A stretch of DNA of 64,000 nucleotides from Thamnaconus septentrionalis (GCA_009823395.1 CM020506.1:3646501-3710500), one strand, 5' to 3'; numbered from the stretch's first letter, positions 10,303 to 29,613 are shown. Numbers and translations are program-made. The notes: a model not told the origin generated them from the letters alone.

Positions 10303-11690
10303 ACCTTTGGTAATATTGTACCCGTCACAGTCTCAGCATCAAGGATTGCGAAACCTTAACCAAAAATAATGGAGCAATCTGTTTGCGAATCCACCTATAC
10401 CATGTGACTTTCCGGCAACAGATAAAAACTTCTAAGAGTGTTTCCTGGTACTTGAATCTCTCAGTGGAACAAGATGTGCGGTCTGCAGTGACGGGTGTTA
10501 TATTCGCATGATTGACAACATCCAATTATTTCCCGTGTGTCAGAGAAAAGGAGGGGAGCACAATAGTCATGTGCAATCTGTGTGCAGGACAGCATACAAT
10601 ATACTCTAGGTAGTAACTTAGGGACTTTGTGGTTATTGGACGCATTGACAATTTATTCTTATCTCATGATCAGCTGATGTAAAGAAGTTATCGAAAAGCG
10701 TGACATTGCAATCTGGATATCTGGTATCAGATCAGCAATCGGGATAAACTGAAAAAAAAAGCATGGAAAAAGTGTCATCTCAGGGATATTTAATGAGTCT
10801 ACAGAAGCCAATTTGTCACTGCAAACCAGGCGCACTCTTGGTCAAGTGTGGGTTTATTTGTTAGATATGAAGAGTCTGTTGAGTTTTACCTCAGAAAAAG
10901 AACTCAAAATCTGTGAATTAATAACAATAAAATCAGCCACAGCAATATTAATGTCCGTGTAATGTGAGATGGTGGTTCACTAGACTAGAACTCTAGCAGA
11001 AGGTAACAGCGTTGAAAAATCGAAAAGAGCCTCAGCAAGGAGTTGAGCGTCACAGCCAGAGGGAAGAATAGAACTCTGAGAGCATGACATCATCACCTTT
11101 CTACCAATTGTTTGTCCTGTTTACAAGTAGTCACATTGTGGCATTTTCTGTGTAACAATACTTTCAGTTTGAATCATTTAAATCACAATGAATTTGTAGT
11201 ACTTGTGTAATAATAAATGTCATCTTGTAAATGTCATCAGCTGGAGTTGAGACATAAGTAAATCTGCTGCAAAGGATCTGTTGCTCATCGTTTTCTTACA
11301 TCTGGACTTCAACCACGTTTTTCTTTTCCTTGTCAATTTTTTTTCTTTTTTTTTTTATATTATAAGATAACTAAAATAATAGAAGTTAGTTGTTTTTTCT
11401 GAGATTTGGTCTTTAACTCATGTTTGTTCCTATAAAGTTATTTGACAGAAAAGTATTTTTCAAATTAACTGTAAGCATCTTATTGACCGCTAAATTACTG
11501 GAAAGCATTACCTCACATTGTTGAAATGTTGTGATTCTGTGCTTTAAATGTTACTTTTTAGACCAAGGTTTAGACCAGATTTTCTTAATTTAGCCTTTAG
11601 AGTTACTCATGAAAAAAAGCTGTAGATACCAGATATATAGGTTATATATTTTAAGGGGACAAAAAGATGTACAAGATGTACCTGATAAAT
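10303..11690. other. AT-rich intergenic DNA between convergent slc2a10 and csnk2a1
   Basis: No gene-like frame, RNA gene or mobile element is recognisable. The stretch holds scattered homopolymer runs and is probably spacer plus 3' UTR tails of the two convergent genes. Confidence 0.5.
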
Positions 11691-13255
11691 AAAACACGTG
11701 TTTATTTACACAAATATTTTCAAATACTAGTCTTCTACATAAGGACATAAAAATATATACAGTGATGTAGGGACTCAAACTGCTCCGTTTTCTGGTCAAT
11801 GTATACATGATGGGATTTATTTGCATTTTTCAGGTTTAGAAATGAAAAAAAAAAATTGCTATGTACAGCAGGGTCTAAAACACTTCCAAACTCTGGCACT
11901 ATAACACTGGGGAGGGGGGGGGGGGACTCTACTCTCAAGTGCTATTCCAACACTTTGACTTCAAATACTTCCTTCAAGGTGTTGGTGAAAGACGTTGCTG
12001 CACCACAGAACTGAGCTCTCCGCCGACGCCAACAGCATGTTGGACGCGCAGCAGTCCGTTATTACGCAACGCCGCTGCCGTTGTGCAACCAACGCCGCCC
12101 GCCCGCCCGCCCAACTGCCTTACAGCGTCTACCTGCCGTGAGTCGCTCACCGCAAAACAAAACTAGGTTTGGTCAGTCTCTTCCTCACACCAACTGAGTA
12201 AACTTTGGTTATGTCTTGAAGTAGTTCAAGAAAAGCCACTTGAAGTAATTCAAGGAACTGGAGAGGGGGTGGGTGGGGGTATTGGTGTGGGGAAGCAGCA
12301 CGATTGAGGAACCCACAACTTTGTTGTTTTGTTTTTTTTTTGTTTTTTTGAGAACCTGAATGAACCTTACCTGGCTTCTTAACGGAGATCATCCTACAAC
12401 ACTAAGGGCGCGGGCCAAAGCGGCCAAGAACCGTTTGATAATCCAGCAGTCCGGGACGTTCCGATACAAAAACAGTTCTTACAACGGACAAAAAGTGATT
12501 GGGAGAGGGAGGGGGGGGTCGGCTCATCGAGATACAGACCGCTGATCGGGTTTGGTAAGAAAAGGCAAGACGGAACCGTTTCCAGCCGAGACGGTGCGAA
12601 CGTGTCATCGTGCTTGCGCAAAACCAGGGACCAGAACGGAACGGAGCAGCACCGGACGCTTCCCGGCGTGCTGCGAGGGCGGGGGCGGGGAAGGGGGGGG
12701 GCCGAGCCAGGTGCTTTTTCTTTTATGCCGCAGTAGTAAACTGTACAGGATGTGCTGCTCCTTTTAGATTTTTTGGTCCTGGTGGCCAACAAGTTTTCCT
12801 TTGCCTTTTGCTGATGAGCTACGAACCAGTGTTCGCCGCGATCCAAACTCGGGTTCATAACACGCGAGGGCGTCTGCCGTGACGCCAGTGCCGCTCGCTC
12901 CCGGAACTCAATCACGCACGCACACACACGTGAAGCGCACTGAAACGCATCAGAGGGGGGGGAGCAATGAAAGGAATATCTGTATATTTCAGTTACACAG
13001 AACATTCATCTCATATGTCAGGTTAGCACACTCACTCGAGGAGTGAAAGGAAAGGTGGGGTGGGGGTTTATTTTTTTTTTTAGACGTGGTCCTGCAGTCG
13101 GTGGGTGGGGGGGCGGCAGAGGAGCCGTCACGGTTTCTTTTTAACGCGGTGATGTTGGTGACGGCTGCAGAGAGGCACCTGTCTAGATTCTTGTGGGGGA
13201 GGGGAGAGGGCGGCTGAAAGGGAGGAGGGGTGGGAGGAGGGTGGGGGTGGGGGTG
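11691..13255 (-). other. csnk2a1: Probable csnk2a1 3' UTR
   Basis: This region lies immediately downstream of the csnk2a1 stop on the minus strand. Candidate minus-strand AATAAA signals (TTTATT on plus) occur near 11701, 11815 and 13068. It contains a poly(G) run at about 11910-11925 and G-rich clusters at about 12670-12710 and 13190-13260, which are C-rich in the transcript. A 203-residue minus-strand frame (13005-12394) has no family features and is taken as chance. The true 3' end is not resolved. Confidence 0.4.
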
Positions 13256-20024
<6,769 letters not shown>

Positions 20025-20200
20025 CCCCCAGAAGAATTCGACGACCAAACGCTTTCCAATGACGTGAGTATCGTCCGGCCGACGGTGTGGACTTCTCTCC
20101 GCCGCCGCCGGAGAGTATGGCAGAGTGTGATTTCTGCTGTATCAGAGACAATATGGCTGCCCACCGCCACCTACGTACCCCAGTGGCAGGACGGAAGCCG
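20025..20200 (-). promoter_or_regulatory. csnk2a1: Probable csnk2a1 promoter and untranslated first exon
   Basis: CpG-rich sequence with CCGCCGCCG and an ATATGGCTGCC motif, about 2 kb upstream of the start-codon exon. A minus-strand donor CTGGGGG|GTCAGTAT at 20025 would end a non-coding first exon. The (GA)n(GT)n(GA)n tract lies immediately upstream. The exact transcription start cannot be read from sequence. Confidence 0.45.
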
Positions 20201-20226
20201 CGAAAGGACAAGCCGCTCGAGAGGGC

Positions 20227-20389
<163 letters not shown>

Positions 20390-20399
20390 CGTGTCCCGT

Positions 20400-21010
20400 C
20401 AGAGGTGTACAAAATGCCAGCTAAAAGCAGTTTGTCAGTTTTTGATTCTACGGCATTCTATGACTGCCCCTGAAAGGTCTATACATTTCACAAATTATAA
20501 ACTAAACAGGACTAAAGTGTTTAATGAATACCTTGTGCAAATTTCACATCACATTTTACTTCTTTTTCTTTTAAGGGAAGCATTGCTTTTGTCGTTATAA
20601 ATTCTTCAGTGGAAAAAAATTTAAATCACTCCAAAAGGTGGCGCCCCAACATTTGAATTCATACACAATGAACTGCAGTCTAGACGAAAGCACTGACCTA
20701 AGTTATGGATAGACATGAGCAACCTAATAAAACCAAAACTAATACAACCCATTAATCATGTTACAAAATTGACATTTTTTTTTTTTTTTTTAAAGAAAAT
20801 AGGTGGTTTTTAGTTTTAAAGTTTGGAACTTTGTGTGCAGTTGATCACTGTGACTGTTGTTGGCCTGATCTTTGGCTTGAAGCTTATGCGTTTAGAAATG
20901 TTGTTCCTTTCCCTTTCCAGCAACGCCTCATCTTTTATGGTCATACATTGTAGGGTGAACAGCACAACTGAGAAGTGGATGAAAAACCTCGGAAAAAAAG
21001 TGTGAGGAAA
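20400..21010. other. Intergenic DNA, nothing recognised
   Basis: AT-rich non-coding sequence with a poly(T) run near 20776-20791. No gene or named repeat could be supported. Confidence 0.5.
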
Positions 21011-21453
21011 CAAACCAATGTGTTTTTTTTTTTTTTATTGATTTGTTTGTGTCAGTTATAGGTGTATGCATATTGTGCAACCAACACAGCTGCTCAGGTC
21101 GCTCCTTGACGTCAGCCCAGATGCAGTCATCTTTGAGGGATTCTGGTGTTGTCTCATTTTCCTCTTCAAAACATTGAAGTATCAGGTAAATGAAAGTGGG
21201 CCGTGCCACCTCCTGAGCTTCAATTGGAATTATTACTGAAAGAATGATTCACACTCAATCAGCTCCACTGGCAAGCATGACCTATTAGCAAATGTTTGCA
21301 AATAAATAAAACGTTTAAAAAAATAAAATAAAAAAATACCGCAGAGTAACTAGTTTTAAAAGGCAGAACCTTCACTAGGCATCGCTCAGTGAGAGACACA
21401 GTTTGGGTGTCACTGTTGGCGTTGTGCTTGAAGCGGAAGCCAGCCACACTCAT
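21011..21453 (-). other. Unrecognised coding-like frame(s) with 3' A-rich end
   Basis: On the minus strand an open stretch at about 21236-21040 reads like protein (PIEAQEVARPTFIYLILQ, then an acidic segment and CIWADVKERPEQLCWLHNMH). It then runs into AATAAA followed by about 12 A at 21045-21030. Upstream a second short frame starts at 21453 with MSVAGFRFKHNANSDTQ. I do not recognise either. A TTTCAG precedes the first frame, so it may be a real last exon with its own poly(A) signal. It may equally be a retroposed 3' fragment or chance. No function is proposed. Confidence 0.25.
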
Positions 21454-21751
21454 TCCTCATCACCAGACAGTGGGCAGGTCGAGAAGGTTAAAGTGGGGGG
21501 GCGGAGGGGGCCGGTTTCTGACAGGGAGACTATTCATTGTGCGTTAAAGGGTCTTGATTGAGGATATCCTCTAAACAATTGCTCTCCGTGTTGAAACTGG
21601 TTCAAAGTTTTCAGACACACATCGGGCCATGCCTCCTATTCATCTGTCTCTTTTACAGGAGGTCCCAAGTAGCAAACAATTGCATTTATTGGCCCAAAGA
21701 TCAATCTTCATGTCTTCGTGTTAGACGGCAGATCCCCAGGCTTCCTTAGCT

Positions 21752-21790
21752 GTGACAATGCTGAGGACAAACTTTCCCCAGCATTGTCAC
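21752..21790. other. Perfect 12-bp inverted repeat (hairpin)
   Basis: GTGACAATGCTG at 21752-21763 is the exact reverse complement of CAGCATTGTCAC at 21779-21790, separated by a 15-nt spacer. It could form a short stem-loop in DNA or RNA. It does not belong to any recognised gene. Confidence 0.7.
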
Positions 21791-21794
21791 AACA

Positions 21795-23160
21795 ACTTAA
21801 TAGATGTTGCTGTGTGCGTATGCTTTCTTGGCACAAGAGACAGTTATCTCTTAAAAATCTCCCAAAGACAACCTAGCTATGATTGCGCTGTAAAAACCTC
21901 AGGGGTTGAAGGGAAGTTCACAGACCGTTGTAATTATATGGTGGAAAAATGGAAGTGGAAAACGTTCTCCATCTAAAAAAAAAAAATCTTTGTATGGGTG
22001 AGAGAGAGATACAGTGGGGGTGGGTCATTAGAGCCCTTGCATGTCACTTTCCAGTGTCTTTTACTTGTAAAGCCATATAAAATAAACACAACACCTTTAT
22101 TTTGTTAGTGGATAATAGCCACTGCGGAAGTTTGCCAGTTTCCTTCGCCAGAGCTGTCAGTCAAGGCGTACCGTAGCATTATTTTGAAAGGGGGTGAAAT
22201 CGGGCTTCAGATTAGTTTTTAGATTATCACCTTTGACCCCTGCATTAAGGACCACCGCCCCTAGGACCGAGGCAAGACCTTGGAGTTGGAGCCAAGCGGT
22301 GAGCAATCACAACCCTCCCCAGATATTGTCTGCACTAATGTCTCAGGTCATTCCAGCACTTCCTCCCACTGCATGTCGGGAGGGAAACAATAGTCCCGGG
22401 TGTCCGTCAACACCGTCGGCTCGGCAGAACACACGTCTGCACACAATCCTATAGACATCAGCAGGCGGAGACAGTTCCTTTTCCTACCCCAACTTAAGGG
22501 TTACGTATTGGATGTTTTACAAGAATGGCACGTTTTTCATGAGATCCAAGTGGCACAATTGTCCTCACTCTCTGGGTACTTTGGTCTCTTACAATGATTC
22601 CATGAAATGGAGACTTGTCGAGGGTGTACTCCACCTTTAACCTCAGATAACTGGAAATGTTCAAGTCAAAATGGAATGATGGACGGATAGATGGACTAGT
22701 TAGGGAATGGAACATGTGCAGAGTAATCTTAATGAACAGTATTGCAGCAGATACTGGTTAACTAAAAGCCATCACAATAGTTGTTTTACTTATTAATGGA
22801 GATTGAAATCAATTGAAAGATATATCTGAGATCTCTGGATTTTGGATTTTGACAGTATTTACAGTGATCGTCGAGCTTTGTTTTACAGGTCAATACTGAC
22901 ATAGAAAGTGCTTACAATAGAAACTCTTCTCTGTTAAATCACACATTCACATACATGTTTATTTTACGCCCTCAGTTTAAAATAAAACTGATGACAACAG
23001 GTTGTCAGAAGATTGTAGTTCCAGGAAATTAAAAAAAATGCAAGTGAACATATAGTTATTCTGCAAACACACACACACACACACGCACACACACTACTGT
23101 GTTTGGCTCAGTGAGTGCCTGTTGGCTGCTGCAGAGGATTGGGTTGCTTCCCTACTCTCC
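21795..23160. other. Intergenic DNA, nothing recognised beyond a small CA repeat
   Basis: No gene-like frame is seen. A short (CA)n tract lies at about 23066-23093. Confidence 0.5.
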
Positions 23161-23184
23161 CACTCCACCCATCAGCGGAAAACA

Positions 23185-23322
23185 ATCATAAAAATCGGAA
23201 GTAGTGGATCCAAGCTCGCCGTCCCATGAAAGAGGCCGCGGAGCGTGTCCAACGGCGATCGCCCTTCTCCGCTAGGGTTGAACGAGAGACAGCGAGGCCA
23301 TGAACGCTGTCAGCCTTGTCAG
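23185..23322 (+). promoter_or_regulatory. Candidate CpG promoter and first coding exon of an unidentified plus-strand gene
   Basis: GC- and CpG-rich sequence contains an ETS-like CGGAAGTA element near 23198. An ATG at 23300 is followed by a short frame (MNAVSLV) that runs into a strong splice donor, TTGTCAG|GTAGGTGAG, at 23322. This is the usual look of a housekeeping first exon. No following exon could be identified downstream with confidence, so the gene is unnamed and may be a non-coding transcript. Confidence 0.4.
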
Positions 23323-23776
23323 GTAGGTGAGATACGGCGCCGCAAGGGTCGGTCCGGCGCTCAGTCTGGTGCAGGCGAACCGAATCGTAATCTTAGCCCT
23401 TCCTATTTGCCCCGTGGTGTCCTCCTCTAATGCTTACCAGATGGGGTTGAAGATCGGAAAAGTGCCGCTGAGGAAATGACACATTAATTTATGTTCAGAT
23501 GAAACCTAACACTGTCCTGCTCAGGGATATCACTGAGTTGCCTGGGAGAGCGGGCCGAGTGGTTTGCTCCATACTGTAACGATTATTGTTTCTCTGGTGT
23601 ATCTAAAGGATTTTGACACCATAAAAAATCCAACACTGTGCAGTTTTTCTATCTCAAAATGATGTCCAAAATGGTGGTTGATAGGTTAGAAAAAGTGTCA
23701 GAAACACAATGTGGTTATCTATCTTAACACAGTATTTTAAATGATTTTCTAAAAATTATTTTTGTTACGCACTGGC

Positions 23777-23788
23777 ATCTATCTATCC

Positions 23789-23837
<49 letters not shown>
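23777..23837. repeat. (ATCT)n tetranucleotide microsatellite
   Basis: About 15 copies of ATCT with one variant unit near the left end. Confidence 0.95.
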
Positions 23838-23839
23838 AC

Positions 23840-26800
23840 CATGGTCAAGCACACTATTGCGATTCTGGGCAAGGAAGTATTACAGTCATACAGAGGGTAA
23901 GTCAGGTGTGCTGTCAACCTTTGCATATGATGAATGTATGATATTTTTATTACATACATATCATACATATATTAAATTACATTTATATTACATATATATT
24001 ACAATTATATATTTACCATTTAAATATAATGAATTGTAAACAATTATTTAAAAAACGAGCATATAATTTAATGAAAACGCAATTTTTTTTTGGACATTGG
24101 TATAATTCATTTAGTCTCAGGTTCACTTGAGCACCAGAATTTTCCATCCTTGAAGGCCCATTTACATTAGTTACCATTATGTGGTAGCTCGAACCCAGCA
24201 TATGTTGCAAACAAAAAGTCCGTTGTACAGTCTAAGTTGTGACACGGCACCGTGACACAGAGGTTGGTTCGGCCATTCTTTTTTTCTCCCCACCCAGGAC
24301 TTGAAACGAGCATCAGCTGAGCACGGACAACCATCTGGCCATGTCTAAACTGGCACCGACCCAGAGCCCAGGGCCCCGTGGGGAGGGCCTCGGCAGGGTC
24401 AAAAACTCAGGCCTTTTCCTTCCTGTGTCTCTATGACATCTTCCTGCCTGGGGGGAACCTCTGGGAGCCATCCAGCAAGGCTCTGCTGGGGCCTCGGGGC
24501 TCTGGCAGCAGCTTCTAATTAGGCTTTAGCGCTGACAGGTGGACAGAAATTGGAGGTTTGGGTTGCTTTAAGCAAGTGTGCAGCTATTCGAGTTGCCTCA
24601 GAGGATGTGGTTTGAGCCCAATAACTTCCTTTAAAAGGACCTCCAGATATGACCTCGGGGTTTATTTGAAAGATTCATTCTAGTCCTAGAATTCCTGTGT
24701 TATGGTATATGACTACAGTTAATGGAAATGTAGTGGTTGAGTTTTTTATACTTTGATCAAGTGATTAAGAAGCATTTTGTCTTTTGGGCAGAGGTAAAAC
24801 ATTTAGAAGCACGTGGAAGAACTAACTAACTAACTAATTAACTAACTAACTAAATAAATAAATAAATAAGGACTGGAATGGGCTAACTGGGTCACCCAGG
24901 TTCCGAGTTTTATAACACTCACGACCTCCTGACATGAGCTTCAACAGTAATTTACAGGTGTAAACGTAATATTAATCACTCAATGGAAAAAAAATAACTT
25001 AACAAGCTCCCCAAATATATGAAATTGTGTTTTACCTTCTTTTTTTGCAAGAACTCACATAGATAAAAGAGTACTTTAACTTGATTAGAAGGAAAGTCCC
25101 ATTATCATGAGCCTTTTGTATGTTTTTTCCAATATTCGTGAGTTGAGAGGTTATGCAAGAAAAAGACTTGACCGTAGACATTTGTTGCCTCAAATTAAAT
25201 GTTGGCTTTCTCACAGTCTCTGTGATTCTCACACGTCACATTCCGCTGCTCTCTCGCTGTGATGTATAACTTCAGTTCATCGGCAGCTGTGTTTGTCTGG
25301 ACACAGGGTGCGAGGTGATATTAGCTGTGACTGATCAGCACCACATGTGGCCCCAGCCGGGGAGATTTACTACCCAAGTAGACTCATGGCAAAGACCAGC
25401 CGCAGAATTTTTGCATTTTCCTGGATACCTGTCCTAAATATCCAGGATTTTTAAAGACGGACCTATTCACGAGAGCAGGGCGAAAGCTGCTCTGCGTTCA
25501 GCTGCAATCAGGGCCCTGTGCTTGTGACAAGGGCGTGCACCTACAAATGTATTTTTAAAGAGGTGTTTTTCAGCTCCAACACCAAACTTGAGACTCTGCT
25601 TCTTCCTGCACATAGCTGGTCCTGTTGGCAAGGCTCCAGTAATGTGCAGCAACCGTTGATGGTCCCCATGAGTAATCATGCGTCACCACAATGGATCCAG
25701 CAAACACTAATTTGTGTCTTTCCTGTTTTGCCTTTACGTTTTTCCCAGGGTTGACTCTGATGAATGCCTAACAGGCACCTACCACCCTGACGGGGTTTTT
25801 AGAAAGAGCTGGAATGAAACATTTTCTGAGGGACACCGCTGGAGAGGAGATTGATTGCTTCCTCTGGAGAGATTCTTTGGGATAACTCAAACAAAAACGT
25901 GAGCCTTCACTGGAAATCCCCATGTAGGTTTCCTCTCCTGAGGAGTTAAAGGCAGATGATGCCAGTTAAGTTAAGTGGGTTTTTCCTTTGGTCCCGGTTT
26001 CCCTAAATCAAAGGGAACTTTCAATTCATGGGAAAAAAAAAGAAATAAGGAAATAATAAGAGTTTCTACTGGGTGTTCGCAATGCAAAGTAATAAAACTG
26101 TATCTGTGAACACAGGGAATCTAGATAATTTTTTTCATTTGTCTAAACTTGCAGATTACAAAATCTGAAATTTCTGTTGTTGCACACACTTACTGGATGG
26201 TTTGAAGTTTTCAGAGTTTAACAGGAAACAGCCTCAATGAATGAAATATTACTGTGATATTGAGTTAGTGTAGTGATTTAAGACCTTGGTAAGAAAGATT
26301 CAAATCAATCTGCATGAGTCAGAAATTCAAAAGTTAATTTTCCAATTCCTCTTGAATAACCTCACATGCAGGGAGTGGCCATTAGATAATCGTGAACCAA
26401 AACTATGAAGAAAATACATTCCTTTGTCTTGCATTAGGCTAAACTAACTGAATTGTCATTTGCAAAAAGTTCATTCATTATATTCACAAAACTAATGACA
26501 CACTTATTTTTGTTTTGTGGTTAAACAGTAAATTCATATTTTCAAAAAAAGAGCAGATTAAAAACAAAAAAACAGTCTGCATGAATAAAGTTTTTTTTTT
26601 TTTTAAATCAGAAGATGCATGTTTGTAAAAAATAAATTTAATTTCAATGTAGATTACAACATGTAATGAAAAATCAAACACAATAGTGTCCAATATGTCC
26701 CGTTGCACAAAGCGCAGACTTGGGAGGATGGATGATGTCTCGCTCTGCTGTCGGCATTTTTCATTTATTTTGTTCTCAAGTTCACCTTCCAGAAGTCTTG

Positions 26801-27448
26801 AATTTTATTTTGACAAACGTTTGTCAACTCGTTCCTGTATCCAGAGCAGTGTATCTGGACGGACAACCCCCAAAACATCCCTGTCTCTGATTGATCAGTC
26901 TGTCACGTTGACAGTGATGTATGTTAGGAATCATTTCACAAATTTCGCAAAACGACAGAGTTTGATGAAAGCCAAAAAACAAAACAAACTTTTTTTGACA
27001 CTTCATAAATTCATTGACTTTTTCAACCGAAACCCTTGATTGTGATTGGTCTGAATGAGTTGTGCTGGTTTTGATATATTTTTTTTCTTGGCTGAATTTT
27101 CATCAGAAACAAGAAAATACTGACTCAGAGGAAAAGACATCTTCCAATGAACGATGACTGGAGGTCATTTTCAAAAGTTCCTTCATGTGTCCATAAATAA
27201 GGAAGCCCCCAGACCACGGGGAACAATTGCTCGTATTTTCTTGATTGAAAACATTCTCCTGTGACATGAGCACACAGTGACATACACAATGGATTCACCC
27301 TAAGGTATGACACCTTTGGGCCAAGTGACTGTTGAGCCAAACTCCGCTGAAAAAGTCTGAGTCTTGCTGCAACAACTGCTGCGGTGCTGAGATGCTTAAA
27401 CGGTGGCCCACGGCAGTCTGACCTGAGGAGCTCCCATCCTGCTCCGAG
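23840..27448. other. Intergenic DNA between the 23.2-kb candidate promoter and tcf15
   Basis: No exon is identified. An (ACTA)n/(AATA)n tract lies at about 24820-24869. A GC-rich block at 24290-24560 containing GCTTCTAATTAGGCTTTAGC looks like a candidate conserved non-coding element. Minus-strand AATAAA motifs near 26764 and 26803 could serve the tcf15 3' end. Confidence 0.45.
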
Positions 27449-29613
27449 TCATCGCCGACTTAGCCTCGAGTTGCCTCCGTGCATTTTCACGTAGTCCCGT
27501 CTGTCTTTCGCCTGAAAAGGGAGGAAGAAATGACAGCGGCTGTCAGTTTCAGCATCGTCAGCGAGGGCTTTTGAGAATACCTGATTATTTAGTTCAGATG
27601 GTTTGGAGCAGAGCTTCTCAGCGACGACATTGCTGTGCAGAATGAAAGTAAGGTACAGCTTCCTTTAAAGGATATGTGCATGAACTGAATGATATGGCTG
27701 CTATAAATAAACTAAATCCCAGCACAGACTTTTGAGTGCCAAGACGGACTGAAACTGTATTTTACACTGGGGACTCCACAGTGTGACAAGACCTCCACAG
27801 CTGAACAAATTATCCTCCAATTTGTGCTGATGAGCTGTTGGGAAAATGCAGTTACTGGTAACATTGAGATGTTTAAAAAAAAAAAGATACAAAATTTGTT
27901 TATGGAAATCCAAATTGCCTTTCATTTTGATGGTTAAAATGATTGCAATGCCATGAAAAATAAAGACTGCCAAAACATTCACAGTGATGAATTAGAATGG
28001 ACCAATTTTATATTGGACTGGTATCTTTTCCACACCTCTCATGTCAGTTTTGATATTTGGGTTCAGCAACCCAAGCAGTAAACAGTACACACTCCAGCTA
28101 ACAAAATGAATAACTGCTAAATAGCCATTTTTCCCCCCCCTCCAGCTTTTCAGATGAAACCCAAATATTTTTTCCAGCAGCTGTCGCCAAGACACTCTGC
28201 GTCCTCAGCTGTGGGTTGTGCCTGCAGATTTGGTCAAACTGATCTCTAAAGCAGAGGTGAGAAGTAACGAAGTACAAATACTTTGTTACTGTACTAAGGT
28301 TGACATTTCCGTTACCTGTACTTTACTTAAGCATTTATTTTTCTGCCGACTTTTTACTTTTACTTACCACACACATATCTGTACTTTCTTCTTACATCGG
28401 AAAAACATACTGGTTACATTTTGTATTTAAAATATACAAATTCTGTTCAAAGTAAGTAACTTATTTATATGTGTTGTTGCATAAAGAGAAACAATTTGTA
28501 CTATGCTGTTGTGAAGTTAAATATAAAAGGATATCATATTTTAGAGGGAGATTATTTTAAAGCATCTCAGCTTTTGGGTCATTGTTCAGTGCAGAGAAAA
28601 ATAAAGATGTCGAAAAATAACATTGGGCACAGCTATTAAAAGTGTAAAAATCTAATAATGACTCACTGGTGATAGCTATTAGTGATTACAGTTTGGTTGG
28701 TTTGGCAGTTGAAAAAGAGAAAAATATATAGCATTGACAGTACCAAAGCGTTTTCATTTTAGCAACATTATCAAGAAATGTATTGTTTCATTGATTGCAA
28801 AATAAAACATTCATTTTAACTTTTCATAGCAGTATATTTCAGAAGCCGTACTTTTACTTGAGTAAAGGAGTTGGATTAGTACTTTTACCAGAGTATTTAA
28901 AACTACTTTTACTTAAGTAGCTACTGAACGCGAATACTTTTGCCACCTCTGGTCTCAAGTCTAAACAGAAATCCCGCTAACTGGCTCGACACGAGTCTGT
29001 GGGGGATCACAATTATGAACGAGCTCCTAAAGAAAGGAGGAAAAGTTATGTTCGTTTAAATAGATGCTAATTTTCTTTGGCGGATGATTTTTTTTTTTTT
29101 CTTTACCCCTTTGCGCTGGTTGCTGAGGCAGAAGGTGCAGATAGTCCGCGGCTGTTTGCCGCCTCCCTTCACCTCCGCGTACACGGCGCTGAGACACGGC
29201 TGGCCGTCCTCCCGGCCGTCGCCCACCACCAGCACGTTGGCCAGGTGCGAGATGTAGCTGGACGCCAGGCGCAGCGTCTCGATCTTGGACAGCTTCCTGT
29301 CCACGGGCTCCGTGGGGATGAGCGTCCTCAGCGCCGTGAAGGCCGTGTTGACGTTCTGGGTCCGGTAGCGCTCCCGGGCGTTGGCGGCGTTCCGCTGACG
29401 CACCACGCCGCCGCCGCCGCCGCCTCCTCCGCCGCCGGACTCCCGCCTGCAGCCGTCACCGCCCCCTGCGGCGGCTCCGCAGCAGCCGCAGCTCAGGTCG
29501 GTGCTGCCGTCGCTCTCGCTGCGGTTCCCCTCCTCGTCGTCGGACATCAAGGTCAGGTCGGCCGGGTAAGAGAAAGGATGCGTGGACACCGGCCTCAGCA
29601 TGGTGAAAGCCAT
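27449..29613 (-). CDS. tcf15: Transcription factor 15 (paraxis), bHLH, two exons, complete
   Basis: Exon 1 is 29613-29107 and exon 2 is 27511-27449 (stop 27451-27449), giving 189 residues against 199 in human. Paraxis is a nuclear bHLH activator that dimerises with E-proteins and controls somite epithelialisation and paraxial mesoderm. Visible features are the start [10 protein letters not shown], an acidic [12 protein letters not shown] stretch (24-36), a cysteine pair motif, a ten-glycine run (60-69), the basic region and helix-loop-helix (about 72-126, [17 protein letters not shown] then [18 protein letters not shown]), and the tail [14 protein letters not shown]. The 1595-bp intron is phase 0 (GGG|GTAAAG, CTTTTCAG|GCG). 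Exon 2 encodes only 20 residues, which align loosely with the human tail (RRD..VKMHG). The basic region reads RERYRTQ where human has RERDRTQ. An in-frame ATG at 29751 lies upstream but its extension is not protein-like. Confidence 0.95.
28252..28951. mobile_element. hAT-like non-autonomous element in the tcf15 intron
   Basis: A 700-bp unit has terminal inverted repeats starting CAGAGGTG: left CAGAGGTGAGAAGTAACG, right (reversed) CAGAGGTGGCAAAAGTATTC. Internal sequence is rich in TACTTT and TACTTAAGTA, a style common in teleost MITEs. The flanks CTCTAAAG (28244-28251) and GTCTCAAG (28952-28959) match at 6 of 8 positions, consistent with a decayed 8-bp target duplication typical of hAT elements. 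It carries no transposase frame. Confidence 0.75.

Noticed and set aside
12394..13005. 203-residue minus-strand frame in the csnk2a1 3' UTR
   Set aside because: No domain or composition typical of a protein. It lies within the probable 3' UTR and its length is explained by GC-rich sequence.
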